From Anderseniella sp. (GTDB taxonomy: Bacteria; Pseudomonadota; Alphaproteobacteria; Rhizobiales; Aestuariivirgaceae), in assembly GCA_028289645.1 (NCBI GenBank), contig JANQOK010000020.1:1-42561 (forward strand): a stretch of 42,561 nt of DNA, in the 5' to 3' direction. Of this stretch, positions 24,886 to 33,914 are shown one piece after another. The position numbers and the translations under genes are program-made. The first letter of the stretch is position 1. Each line of letters opens with the position of its first letter. The notes under the pieces are model-generated. The model saw only the letters and a program-made list of their open reading frames with translations, did not search any database and had not been told where the DNA came from.

Positions 24886-27090
24886 ATGAATCTAGAGAGC
24901 AAGGAAAGCAAGCAACTGGCCAGCGCCAAACCGGCGAAAGCGGGCACAGTTGTCGACAAGGACCTGGCCGGTTCGCCCAAGCGTTTTTTCAACCGCGAAT
25001 TGTCGTGGCTGGGGTTCAACTACCGGGTGTTGATGGAAGCCAGGAACACGGCTCACCCTTTGTTCGAGCGGCTTCGCTTCCTGTCCATTTCCGGCAACAA
25101 CCTGGATGAATTCTACATGGTCCGGGTTGCCGGGCTCGCCGCCCAGATCAGGGAACATGTGACCAGTCTATCCCAGGACGGCCTGACGCCGGCCGACCAG
25201 TTGTCCAGCGTGCGGACCGAAGCAAGCGAGTTGATGGGTGAGCAGGACAAACGTTGGCATGCCCTGCGCAAGGAACTGCATGAAAACCGGGTCGAGCTGG
25301 TCAACACCGATCAGCTGACCGCTCAGGATCGCGCCTGGCTGGACGATCGGTTTCATGAGCAGGTTCTGCTGGTGCTCACTCCGATTGCCATTGATCCGGC
25401 TCATCCATTTCCGTTTCTGCCCAATCGCGGCCTGATGATCGCACTGCAACTGGAACGCAAGTCTGATGGTGAACAGATGAAGGCGCTGGTGCAGGTGCCA
25501 CAGCAACTGGAGCGCTTCACTCGCTTGCCCGGCAGCAAGACCGACGATGACCAGGCAGTTGCGCGTTTCATCATGATCGAGGACATGATCACTCATTTTA
25601 CACCGCGCCTGTTCGCCGGGTATGAGTTGCAGGGCAGGGGCGTGTTCCGCATCCTGCGCGACAGCGACATCGAGGTGGAGGAAGAAGCCGAAGATCTTGT
25701 TCGCTATTTTGAACGGGCCCTGAAACGTCGGCGCCGCGGCAGCGTTGTGCGGCTGGAGGTGGACAGCGGTTGCCCCGAGAGCCTGCGCACCTTCATTGCG
25801 CGTGAGCTCAAGGCGGAAGATGATGCCATTGTCATGTGCGATGGTGTCGTGGGCTATGCCGATACGTCCCAGCTCATTGTGGATGACATGCCGGAACACA
25901 AGTTCCCGCCCTACAATCCGCGCTTCCCTGAACGCATACGCGATCATGGCGGTGACTGCTTTGCCGCCATTCGGCAGAAGGACATTATTGTTCACCACCC
26001 GTATGAGTCGTTCGATGTGGTGGTGCAGTTCGTTCGCCAGGCGGCCCGTGACCCGGAGGTCGTCGCCATCAAGCAGACCCTATACCGAACCTCCAACCAG
26101 AGCCCGATTGTGGAAGCGCTGGTCATGGCGGCAGAAGCCGGCAAGTCGGTCATGGCTGTGGTCGAACTGAAAGCCCGTTTCGACGAGGAAAAGAACATTC
26201 AATGGGCACGTAACCTGGAACGCGCAGGTGTTCAGGTGGTGTTTGGCTTTGTGGAGCTGAAGACCCACGCCAAGACGTCAATGGTCGTCCGTCGCGAAGG
26301 CGGCCACCTGAGAACCTATGTTCATTACGGGACCGGCAACTACCATCCGGTCACCGCGCGCATCTACACCGACATGTCGTTCTTCACCTGCGATCCCGCC
26401 CTGTGCCGTGACGCGGCGCGGTTGTTCAACTATGTATCCAGCTATGCCGAGCCGACCGAGCTGGAACGCATCGCCCTGTCGCCCCTGACACTGAGCAAGC
26501 GCCTGCTCTCGCACATTGAGGATGAGATTGTTCACGCCAAGGCCGGCCGGCCGGCAGCCATCTGGGCGAAGATGAATTCGCTGGTCGATCCGGAAATCAT
26601 CGACGCGCTGTACCGGGCCAGCAGTGCCGGTGTCCAGATTGAACTGGTCATTCGCGGCATTTGCTGCCTCCGGCCGGGTGTGGAGGGCCTGTCCGACAAT
26701 ATCCGTGTCAAGTCGATCATTGGGCGGTTTCTGGAGCACTCACGCATTGTCTGCTTCGGCAATGGCGAGGGGCTGCCAGGCAAGAAGGCGCGCATTTACA
26801 TTTCATCGGCCGACTGGATGCCGAGAAACCTGCACCGCCGTGTTGAAACACTTGTGCCGGTGGATACCCCGACCGTGCATGAGCAGATCCTGGACCAGAT
26901 CATGGTCGCCAACCTGAAGGACAACCAGCAGAGCTGGCAACTGATGCCGGACGGCAGCTCGCAACGGATGACGGCGGGCCCCGATGAAGAGCCATTCAAC
27001 GCGCACGACTACTTTATGAACAACCCATCGCTGTCTGGGCGCGGAAGTTCTTTGAAAGATAGCCTGCCACCTGCTATTGCCGGACATTAA
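24886..27090 (+). CDS. ppk1: Polyphosphate kinase 1
   Basis: The protein has 734 residues. It reversibly polymerises the gamma-phosphate of ATP into polyphosphate. The N-domain begins [16 protein letters not shown] with [15 protein letters not shown]. The phospholipase-D-like catalytic half has KTHAK (near residue 459), [18 protein letters not shown] and RFLEHSRI (near 615), which carry the two conserved histidines used for phosphoryl transfer. ATG 24886 has CAGGAAAC just upstream; the frame is open 25 codons further but that extension is not conserved-looking. It precedes ppx by 59 bases. Confidence 0.96.
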   Translation: MNLESKESKQLASAKPAKAGTVVDKDLAGSPKRFFNRELSWLGFNYRVLMEARNTAHPLFERLRFLSISGNNLDEFYMVRVAGLAAQIREHVTSLSQDGLTPADQLSSVRTEASELMGEQDKRWHALRKELHENRVELVNTDQLTAQDRAWLDDRFHEQVLLVLTPIAIDPAHPFPFLPNRGLMIALQLERKSDGEQMKALVQVPQQLERFTRLPGSKTDDDQAVARFIMIEDMITHFTPRLFAGYELQGRGVFRILRDSDIEVEEEAEDLVRYFERALKRRRRGSVVRLEVDSGCPESLRTFIARELKAEDDAIVMCDGVVGYADTSQLIVDDMPEHKFPPYNPRFPERIRDHGGDCFAAIRQKDIIVHHPYESFDVVVQFVRQAARDPEVVAIKQTLYRTSNQSPIVEALVMAAEAGKSVMAVVELKARFDEEKNIQWARNLERAGVQVVFGFVELKTHAKTSMVVRREGGHLRTYVHYGTGNYHPVTARIYTDMSFFTCDPALCRDAARLFNYVSSYAEPTELERIALSPLTLSKRLLSHIEDEIVHAKAGRPAAIWAKMNSLVDPEIIDALYRASSAGVQIELVIRGICCLRPGVEGLSDNIRVKSIIGRFLEHSRIVCFGNGEGLPGKKARIYISSADWMPRNLHRRVETLVPVDTPTVHEQILDQIMVANLKDNQQSWQLMPDGSSQRMTAGPDEEPFNAHDYFMNNPSLSGRGSSLKDSLPPAIAGH

Positions 27091-27149
27091 AGGCAATGCG
27101 CGATCAGGGGGTGATTCTGATCTGCACTTCAATAGCGGGACAGGTCTGA

Positions 27150-28661
27150 GTGAACCCGGCCAAGAAGCTCGACAGGATTTCCGGTGCGCCTCCGGTTGCG
27201 GTGGTGGACATTGGCTCGAACTCCGTACGTATGGTGGTCTATGACGGCCTGCGGCGAGCGCCGTCTCCCATGTTCAATGAAAAAGTCCTGTGTGCCCTCG
27301 GCCGTGGCGTGGCGGAGACCGGCGCACTGGATGACGAGGCCTCGGAGCGCGCCCTGAACGCGATCCGGCGGTTTCGGGCTTTGTGCAACCAGATGAATGT
27401 CAGCGAAATCTTCTCCGTGGCAACCGCGGCGGTGCGCGATGCTTCCAACGGCCGCGAGTTCATAGCTCGGGCCAGGAAGCTGCTGGGCGTCGACATTGGT
27501 GTCCTGACGGGTCGTCAGGAAGCCGCATTTGCGGCCAAGGGCGTGTTGTCGGGGATTCCTGATGCCGACGGCATCGTCGGCGACCTTGGCGGCGGCAGCC
27601 TGGAATTTGTTGATGTATCCATGGGCAAGCTGCGCGACGGTATTACTTTGCCGCTCGGGCCGTTACGGATTCTCGGCGAGGCCGGTCCGGACCTGGAGGC
27701 AGCGACACGCTACATCGACACACAGCTGGATCGGGCCAAACTGCTGCAGAATCTGAAGGGCAGGACGTTTTACGGGGTCGGCGGCGCCTGGCGTAACCTG
27801 GCCCGCCTGCACATGGCCCAGATCCATTATCCGCTGATCATTGTCCAGGGCTATACGATGGATCGCTCCACCGCCCAGTCGCTGGCAGATTTCGTTTCCC
27901 GGTTGTCGCCCGATACCCTCAAGGGTATTGATGCGGTATCAAAGAGCCGGTCGGAAACACTGCCACTGGCCGCACTGGTTCTTGAAAGACTGCTGGCGCG
28001 AACCCAGCCCACCAATGTGATGACATCCATTTACGGGGTTCGCGAAGGCCTATTGTTCGGCAAACTCAAGAAGCGTGTGCGAGACTCAGATCCTTTGCTC
28101 AATGCGAGTTGGGATTTTGCCAAGCGTTATGCGCGATCACCAAACCACGAACTGGAACTGTGCCAGTGGACCAATGCCCTTTTTGCCAACGACAGGTTGC
28201 CTGAAACCGAGGAAGAACGCCGCCTGCGCCATGCCGCCTGCATGATGGCCGACATCTCCTGGCGGGCCAATCCGGACTACCGGTCCGGCCGCGCGCTGAC
28301 CATTATCTCGCAGGCTTCGATTGTGGGTGTGGACCATCCTGGCCGCCTGTTCCTGGCGCTTGCTGTGTTTTTCCGTTACCAGGGCATCAATTCCAAACAT
28401 GCGCCACGGGAGTTTGTCGATCTGATTCCCGAAGACTGGCTCGAACGGGCCCGCATCCTGGCCGGAGCCATGCGCCTTGCCTACGTGCTGACCGGCGCCA
28501 TGACAGGTCTTCTGCCCAAGATCAAACTGTTTGTCGAAGGCAAGACGCTGGTTCTCGACATACCAAAGAAGCTGTCCGACCTGTATGGCGAGTCGGTTGC
28601 AAAGAAGGTGAATCAGCTCGCCGACGCTATGGGGCTCGAGCCCGAAATACGTCTGGGATAA
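27150..28661 (+). CDS. ppx: Exopolyphosphatase / guanosine pentaphosphate phosphohydrolase
   Basis: The protein has 503 residues. The Ppx/GppA actin-like ATPase fold has phosphate-binding motifs VVDIGSNSVRMVVYDG (about 19-34) and VGDLGGGSLEFVDV (about 145-158), then GVGGAWRNLARLH. The C-terminal half contains the HD-like helical domain. It removes terminal phosphate from polyphosphate, opposing PPK1, and may hydrolyse pppGpp. It starts at GTG, 59 bases after ppk1, and is very likely co-transcribed with it. Confidence 0.94.
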   Translation: MNPAKKLDRISGAPPVAVVDIGSNSVRMVVYDGLRRAPSPMFNEKVLCALGRGVAETGALDDEASERALNAIRRFRALCNQMNVSEIFSVATAAVRDASNGREFIARARKLLGVDIGVLTGRQEAAFAAKGVLSGIPDADGIVGDLGGGSLEFVDVSMGKLRDGITLPLGPLRILGEAGPDLEAATRYIDTQLDRAKLLQNLKGRTFYGVGGAWRNLARLHMAQIHYPLIIVQGYTMDRSTAQSLADFVSRLSPDTLKGIDAVSKSRSETLPLAALVLERLLARTQPTNVMTSIYGVREGLLFGKLKKRVRDSDPLLNASWDFAKRYARSPNHELELCQWTNALFANDRLPETEEERRLRHAACMMADISWRANPDYRSGRALTIISQASIVGVDHPGRLFLALAVFFRYQGINSKHAPREFVDLIPEDWLERARILAGAMRLAYVLTGAMTGLLPKIKLFVEGKTLVLDIPKKLSDLYGESVAKKVNQLADAMGLEPEIRLG

Positions 28662-28710
28662 CCGTCATCTCGGCTTGCGGCGAATTGGCCCTGCGACACA
28701 ATCTGCCTAC

Positions 28711-28766
28711 TCCCGGATCAGTGACAGACTTATCTTTGTCATGAAGCCATTCCAATCGATCCGGGA
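28711..28766. promoter_or_regulatory. Inverted repeat in the bd-oxidase leader
   Basis: TCCCGGATC (28711-28719) and GATCCGGGA (28758-28766) are perfect 9-bp inverted copies 38 bases apart. The right arm ends 8 bases before the cydA start and includes its Shine-Dalgarno-like GGGA. It may be an operator or a leader hairpin that limits translation. Confidence 0.4.
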
Positions 28767-28774
28767 ACATTCAG

Positions 28775-30190
28775 ATGTTTGATGGCGTTTCTGCTGAACT
28801 GCTTGCGCGCTTTCAATTCGCGTTTACGGTTTCCTTCCATATTGTGTTTCCTGCGTTCTCAATCGGGCTGGCCAGCTACCTCGCCGTGCTCAATGGCCTG
28901 TGGCTGAAAACCAGGGATGAGACCTACCTGGTGCTGTTCGAATACTGGAAGAAGATATTTGCCGTCGCGTTTGGCATGGGCGTGGTCTCCGGCATCGTCA
29001 TGTCCTACCAGTTCGGCACCAACTGGAGCGTGTTCTCCGACAAGACCGGCCCCATACTAGGTCCGCTTATGGCCTATGAAGTGCTGAGCGCGTTTTTCCT
29101 TGAGGCCGGCTTCCTCGGTATCATGTTGTTTGGACGCAAGCGTGTCGGCGACAAGCTGCACATGTTTGCGACCGTCATCGTCGCGCTCGGCACCTTGATG
29201 TCAGCCACCTGGATACTATCGGTGAACTCCTGGATGCAGACGCCGGTCGGGTACGCGATCAACGAAGCAGGGCAGTTTGTGCCGGAAGACTGGTGGGCCA
29301 TCGTCTTCAACCCGTCCTTTCCCTATCGCCTGGTCCACATGGTGCTGGCGGCATTTCTCACCACCGCACTGGTCGTCGGTGGGGTCGGCGCCTGGCATCT
29401 GCTGAAAGACCGGACTCAGAAGCCCGCTCGCGTCATGTTCTCCATGGCCATGTGGATGGCGGCCCTGGTGACGCCGCTGCAGATCTTTGCAGGCGACCTG
29501 CACGGGCTCAACACGCTTGAACACCAGCCGGCGAAGGTCATGGCCATGGAGGGTCATTTCGACAGCCATCCGGACGGAGCGCCCTTGATCCTGTTCGGGA
29601 TTCCCAATCAGGCGGAAAAGCGGGTCGATTTCGCCATCCAGATTCCGAAACTGTCGAGCTTGATCCTCAAACATGACCTGAACGCACCACTGGCCGGCCT
29701 CGACACCATTGACGATGAGGACGAGCCACCGGTTGCAATCGTGTTCTGGAGCTTCCGCGTCATGGTTGCGCTTGGATTTGCCATGCTCGGCCTTGGCATA
29801 TGGAGCCTGTGGGCGCGCTGGCGGGACGTGTTGTACCGCGACCGGTGGTTGCACATGGCGGCCATTGCCATGGGGCCGTCGGGCTTCGTCGCGGTGCTGG
29901 CAGGGTGGGTGACCACCGAAGTCGGGCGGCAGCCGTTCACCGTCTATGGCGTGTTGAGAACCAGCGACTCACTGGCTCCCATAGCGGCGCCTGCCGTCGC
30001 CACCTCGCTGATTGCCTTTATCATTGTCTACTTCTTCGTTTTCGGGGCAGGGGTTTTCTACATCATGCGCCTGATGGGCAAACCGCCCGGTGGCGGTGGC
30101 AGGGAGCTTGCAAAGGGGCCGCTGCGCAGCGCAGGTATCACGCCGGTTTCGCAGATCGCCGAACAGGAGGCCGCGGGCAATGGAATTTGA
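28775..30190 (+). CDS. cydA: Cytochrome bd-type quinol oxidase subunit I (CIO-like)
   Basis: The protein has 471 residues and about nine transmembrane helices. Subunit I binds quinol and the three hemes. The N-terminal helix has FTVSFHIVFPAFSIG with the conserved axial His22. GRQPF replaces the common GRQPW at the quinol site, and the periplasmic Q-loop is short. The short form fits cyanide-insensitive CioA rather than the long-loop E. coli CydA; this is from family knowledge. It overlaps subunit II by 11 bases. The oxidase reduces O2 to water in the inner membrane with quinol. Confidence 0.93.
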   Translation: MFDGVSAELLARFQFAFTVSFHIVFPAFSIGLASYLAVLNGLWLKTRDETYLVLFEYWKKIFAVAFGMGVVSGIVMSYQFGTNWSVFSDKTGPILGPLMAYEVLSAFFLEAGFLGIMLFGRKRVGDKLHMFATVIVALGTLMSATWILSVNSWMQTPVGYAINEAGQFVPEDWWAIVFNPSFPYRLVHMVLAAFLTTALVVGGVGAWHLLKDRTQKPARVMFSMAMWMAALVTPLQIFAGDLHGLNTLEHQPAKVMAMEGHFDSHPDGAPLILFGIPNQAEKRVDFAIQIPKLSSLILKHDLNAPLAGLDTIDDEDEPPVAIVFWSFRVMVALGFAMLGLGIWSLWARWRDVLYRDRWLHMAAIAMGPSGFVAVLAGWVTTEVGRQPFTVYGVLRTSDSLAPIAAPAVATSLIAFIIVYFFVFGAGVFYIMRLMGKPPGGGGRELAKGPLRSAGITPVSQIAEQEAAGNGI

Positions 30191-31184
30191 TCTTCCCCAC
30201 ATCTGGGCTGCCATCATCGCGTTTGCCGTTCTGATGTACGTGGTGCTTGATGGTTTCGACCTCGGTGTCGGCATGTTGTTTGCGGTCGAGCACAAGAAGC
30301 ACGATCGTGACATCATGATGAACTCCGTCGCCCCGGTCTGGGACGGCAACGAGACCTGGCTGGTCATGGGCGGCGGCGGCCTGTTCGCCGTGTTTCCGCT
30401 GGCCTATGCCACGGTGCTGCCGGCGCTTTACATGCCCTTGACCATCATGCTGCTGGCGCTGGTGTTTCGTGGTGTTGCGTTCGAGTATCGCTGGCGTACG
30501 GAACGCGGCCAGTTTCTGTGGAACTGGGGTTTTTGGGGCGGCTCGTTTGTGGCCAGCTTTACACAGGGAATTGCGCTGGGGGCGCTGGTGCAGGGGATTT
30601 CCATAACCGACCGTGCCTATTCCGGCGGCTGGTGGGACTGGCTGACGCCGTTCTCCGTGCTGACCGGTATCGCGGTCGTATTCGGATATTGCCTGCTTGG
30701 CGCAACCTGGCTGATCTACAAGACCGACGGCCCCCTGCAGGAAAGGATGCAGTCGCGGGCCCGTGTTCTGGCCGTCGTCACGCTGGGATTTATCGGCATC
30801 GTCAGTGTGGTTACGCCGTTTCTTGATCCGGTCTATGCAGATCGCTGGTTCGCCTGGCCAACTGCCGCATTCTCAGCGGTTGTGCCGCTGCTGCTTGCCG
30901 CCGCGGCGTGGCGTCTCTACGTGGGCCTGCGTGACAAGCACGACGCAACTCCGTTCCTCGCGTCACTGGCACTTTTCATTCTGAGTTTTATCGGCATAGG
31001 CATCAGCTTCTATCCGCATATTGTTCCCCCGAGTCTGACCATTGCTGAAGCTGCAGCGCCTGACTCAAGCCTGGCCTTTACGCTGGTCGGGGCGGCAGTG
31101 CTGTTGCCGCTGATCCTTACCTATACCGCATATTCCTATTGGGTGTTCCGTGGCAAGATGGATCCGGATGAGGGCTATCACTGA
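30180..31184 (+). CDS. cydB: Cytochrome bd-type quinol oxidase subunit II
   Basis: The protein has 334 residues and about eight transmembrane helices. Family segments are AVLMYVVLDGFDLGVGMLF near the N-terminus, PVWDGNETWLVMGGGGLFA, FRGVAFEYRWR and the C-terminal LTYTAYSYWVFRGK. It is the structural partner of subunit I. ATG 30180 lies inside the end of cydA with AGGAGG 9 bases upstream, giving an 11-base overlap and translational coupling. Its stop overlaps the ATG of the third small subunit. Confidence 0.93.
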   Translation: MEFDLPHIWAAIIAFAVLMYVVLDGFDLGVGMLFAVEHKKHDRDIMMNSVAPVWDGNETWLVMGGGGLFAVFPLAYATVLPALYMPLTIMLLALVFRGVAFEYRWRTERGQFLWNWGFWGGSFVASFTQGIALGALVQGISITDRAYSGGWWDWLTPFSVLTGIAVVFGYCLLGATWLIYKTDGPLQERMQSRARVLAVVTLGFIGIVSVVTPFLDPVYADRWFAWPTAAFSAVVPLLLAAAAWRLYVGLRDKHDATPFLASLALFILSFIGIGISFYPHIVPPSLTIAEAAAPDSSLAFTLVGAAVLLPLILTYTAYSYWVFRGKMDPDEGYH

Positions 31185-31288
31185 TGCCTTCATCTGTCAG
31201 CAAGCTGATGTGGTTTGCCGCCTACTGGCTGGCCGGCGTTGCCGTCGTCGGCAGCCTTGCCTGGCTCATCAGGCTGGTGCTTGTCTGA
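31184..31288 (+). CDS. Small bd-oxidase accessory subunit (DUF2474 / CydX-type)
   Basis: A 34-residue single-pass membrane peptide: MPSSVSKLMWFAAYWLAG, then a hydrophobic run and WLIRLVLV before TGA. Its ATG overlaps the cydB stop (TGATG). The W/Y-rich start and position match the DUF2474 small subunits of bd oxidases, which stabilise the heme site. It is too short for most gene callers but well supported by context. The gene ends 4 bases before the convergent rnd stop. Confidence 0.8.
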   Translation: MPSSVSKLMWFAAYWLAGVAVVGSLAWLIRLVLV

Positions 31289-31292
31289 AATT

Positions 31293-32444
31293 CTACGCGC
31301 TGAAAATCTCCGGCTTGCCGTCGCGAATGCCGATGGCCAGCTTGCCGGTTTTCAGTCCTTGGGCGACTTCGCCGAACAGTTCGTGCCGCCAGCCGCGCAT
31401 CATCTGCAGGTGTTCCCCGCCATTGCCGGCAAACTCCTCGATATCGGCTGCATTGGCGATCAGGCGCGGCGCGATGTTTTCGCGCTCGCATACCACTTTC
31501 AAGCCCAGCTTCAGCACATCTGCAATGGCTGAGGCGCCTTCCGGCTGCGGGCCCCTCGATGGCTGCAGCGGCGGCAGCTGGTCCTTCGGCATGGCAAGGC
31601 CGCTCTCGATGGCCTTCAGGATTTCATCACCGAGCCCGCCATCCGCCATGCCGCGCGGCAGGGCGCGCAGTTTCGCCAGGCCGGCCTTGTCACGCGGTGC
31701 CTGTGTTGCCAGTTCGGAAATTGCGTCATCCTTGATGATCCGGTTTCTCGGCATGTTCTTGAACTGGGCGCGTTCCTCGCGCCATTTGGCCAGGGCAACC
31801 GCAATCGCCATCTGCTTCGGGTTGCGGGGTCGGAACTTCAGGCGCTTCCAGGCGTCATCCGGGTTGGAGATATAGGTGTCGGCCGAGGCAATCACCGCCA
31901 TTTCTTCCGCCAGCCACGGGGTGCGGCCGTTTTCTGCCAGCATGTCGCGCAGTTTTTCATACACCACCCGCAGATGGGTTACGTCAGACAGCGCGTAAGT
32001 GAGCTGCTTGTCGCTCAGCGGCCGCCGCGCCCAGTCGGTGAACCGCGATGATTTGTCAACCTGCTGGCCGGCCAGTTTGCGGACCAGGGCTTCGTAACCG
32101 ACCTGGTCGCCAAATCCGCACACCATGGCAGCGACCTGTGTATCGAAGATCGGCGTCGGCGTCGCACCGGTTGCCTCAACGAAGATTTCCACATCCTGGC
32201 GCGCGGCGTGAAACACCTTCAACACCGTCTCATCGGCCATCAGCTTGTGGAATGGCTCAAGATCGATTCCGTCGGCCATCGGATCGATGATGGCTTCTTC
32301 GCTGGCGCCCGCAATCTGGATCAGGCACAGGATCGGCCAGAACGTGTGCTCGCGCATGAACTCGGTATCCACAGTCACGTACGTGTCTGAGGAGAGAGTT
32401 TCGCAGAGGCGGGTGAGGGCTTCGGTCGTTGTGATTACTTGCAT
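31293..32444 (-). CDS. rnd: Ribonuclease D
   Basis: The protein has 383 residues. It is a 3'-to-5' exonuclease in tRNA and structured RNA 3'-end maturation. The DEDDy exonuclease domain contains TVDTEFMRE, HAARQDVEIF, FDTQVAA and TYALSDVTHL (the last with the Tyr-x3-Asp). A C-terminal HRDC-type helical region (about 205-290) follows. ATG 32444 is preferred; an upstream TTG (32456) would add four residues. The gene converges with the bd-oxidase small subunit. Confidence 0.93.
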   Translation of the reverse strand: MQVITTTEALTRLCETLSSDTYVTVDTEFMREHTFWPILCLIQIAGASEEAIIDPMADGIDLEPFHKLMADETVLKVFHAARQDVEIFVEATGATPTPIFDTQVAAMVCGFGDQVGYEALVRKLAGQQVDKSSRFTDWARRPLSDKQLTYALSDVTHLRVVYEKLRDMLAENGRTPWLAEEMAVIASADTYISNPDDAWKRLKFRPRNPKQMAIAVALAKWREERAQFKNMPRNRIIKDDAISELATQAPRDKAGLAKLRALPRGMADGGLGDEILKAIESGLAMPKDQLPPLQPSRGPQPEGASAIADVLKLGLKVVCERENIAPRLIANAADIEEFAGNGGEHLQMMRGWRHELFGEVAQGLKTGKLAIGIRDGKPEIFSA

Positions 32445-32514
32445 GAGCAGGGACAAAGCCAGAATGTTGCCGCTAGATCAAGTGCGTCGCCGCAATCTGT
32501 GGTTGAAAACACGG

Positions 32515-33759
32515 TCAATTGTTCTTGCGCGGGCCTTTGTTGGCGGCCCTGTGGGCCAGGCGGTACATCACCGGCGAGGTTCTGAGCAGTGTCGCATAGC
32601 GTTTCTTGGCCTTCATGTCAGGTGTCCGGCGCACAGTCATTCGCCACAGTGTCACCAGAACCAGGCTCAGATGCACGATGCTGGTATAGGTGAAGAAGAA
32701 GTCGGGGCCGAAGACGGACAGCACCTGGGCGGCCACGAACGGTCCGATCATTGCGCCCAGTGAAAAGAAGAAGCTCAGACCGGCGGCCACAATGACATAT
32801 TGCCCCCGCTTGGCACGGTCGTTGGCATGGGCTGCCGATAGGGAATACAGCGGCAAGGCAAATGCGCCGAACATGAAGATGCCGGTCAGTGCCATGGAGT
32901 GGGATGTCCCGGCGGCATAAGACAAAAGGAAACCGGCCGCGGCTGCGCCCAGCGTGGCAATGATCAGCACCCAGCGCCGGTCGAGCCGGTCCGACAGCCA
33001 GCCCAGCGGCAACTGCAGCACCGCGCCGCCAATGATGCCGGCACTCATGAACGTGGCCACGCCAGTGGTGTCGAAGCCGATGTCGGATGCATAGATCGGT
33101 CCCATAAGCCGGAAGGTCGAGTTGGTCATGCCGATGGTGATGCAGCCGAAGCAGGCCAGCGGCGACACGGCCCAGATGCTGGCAATGGAGAAGCGGAATT
33201 CATCGGGCGGTTTCGGCGCAGTCCTGTCCATCAGCGATATCGGCACCAGAGACAGGCAGGTCAACATCGCCGCAATGGCGAATATGGCAAAACCATACGC
33301 CCCGAAAACCGGCAGCAGGAACTGCGACCCGGTGACGGCGGCCAGATCCACCATGCGGTAGACCGACAGCGTGCTGGCCCTGTGTGCATTGTCGACGGAG
33401 GCGTTCAGCCAGCTCTCGATGACCATGAACAGGCCGGCAAAGCAGAAGCCGGAAACAAAGCGCAGGCCGATCCAGGCGATCGGATCCAGCCACAATACCA
33501 TGGTCAGTGAGGCGGAAGCCGCAATAGCCGCCAGCCCTGCGAACACGCGAATATGCCCCACCGCGCGGATCAGCCTGGCGGTGAGCAGGCAGGACAGCAG
33601 GAAGCCGGCATAGTACCCGGTGCCCATAAGGCCGATCAGGGCGGGGTCGAACCCTTCATGGGCGGACCGCAGGGCAATCAGCGTGCCTTGCAATCCGTTG
33701 CCGGCGAGCAGAATTCCAGCCGCGGCGAGCAGGGGGGACAGGGGAAGCAGGAAGGTCAT
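32515..33759 (-). CDS. Major facilitator superfamily transporter (YcaD-like)
   Basis: The protein has 414 residues and twelve predicted helices. The loop between helices 2 and 3 includes CLLTARLIRAVGHIRVF, resembling the MFS motif, and LGWLSDRLDRRWVL is present between helices 8 and 9. VIESWLNASV and the overall spacing resemble the YcaD-type MFS permeases. The substrate is unknown. It is divergent from aspS and upstream of rnd on the same strand, 70 bases before it. Confidence 0.88.
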   Translation of the reverse strand: MTFLLPLSPLLAAAGILLAGNGLQGTLIALRSAHEGFDPALIGLMGTGYYAGFLLSCLLTARLIRAVGHIRVFAGLAAIAASASLTMVLWLDPIAWIGLRFVSGFCFAGLFMVIESWLNASVDNAHRASTLSVYRMVDLAAVTGSQFLLPVFGAYGFAIFAIAAMLTCLSLVPISLMDRTAPKPPDEFRFSIASIWAVSPLACFGCITIGMTNSTFRLMGPIYASDIGFDTTGVATFMSAGIIGGAVLQLPLGWLSDRLDRRWVLIIATLGAAAAGFLLSYAAGTSHSMALTGIFMFGAFALPLYSLSAAHANDRAKRGQYVIVAAGLSFFFSLGAMIGPFVAAQVLSVFGPDFFFTYTSIVHLSLVLVTLWRMTVRRTPDMKAKKRYATLLRTSPVMYRLAHRAANKGPRKNN

Positions 33760-33837
33760 CGGTGTGCGCCCGCGCGGTGCAGTGTCAGTGCGTCAAACCT
33801 TCCTATTCCTGTATGGTGTGGTTCTCAAGCCAAAACC

Positions 33838-33866
33838 TTGACAAATAGGCCGCCTCGTGCGCTTTT
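33838..33866 (+). promoter_or_regulatory. Possible sigma-70 promoter of aspS
   Basis: A clear -35, TTGACA (33838-33843, in the alphaproteobacterial CTTGAC context), is followed by a weak -10 candidate GCTTTT (33861-33866) with a 17-base spacer, 49 bases before the aspS ATG. Confidence 0.45.
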
Positions 33867-33914
33867 CCCGCGCATTCCAACGAACAACTTCCGTGTTTGC
33901 CAAGAGGGTTACCC

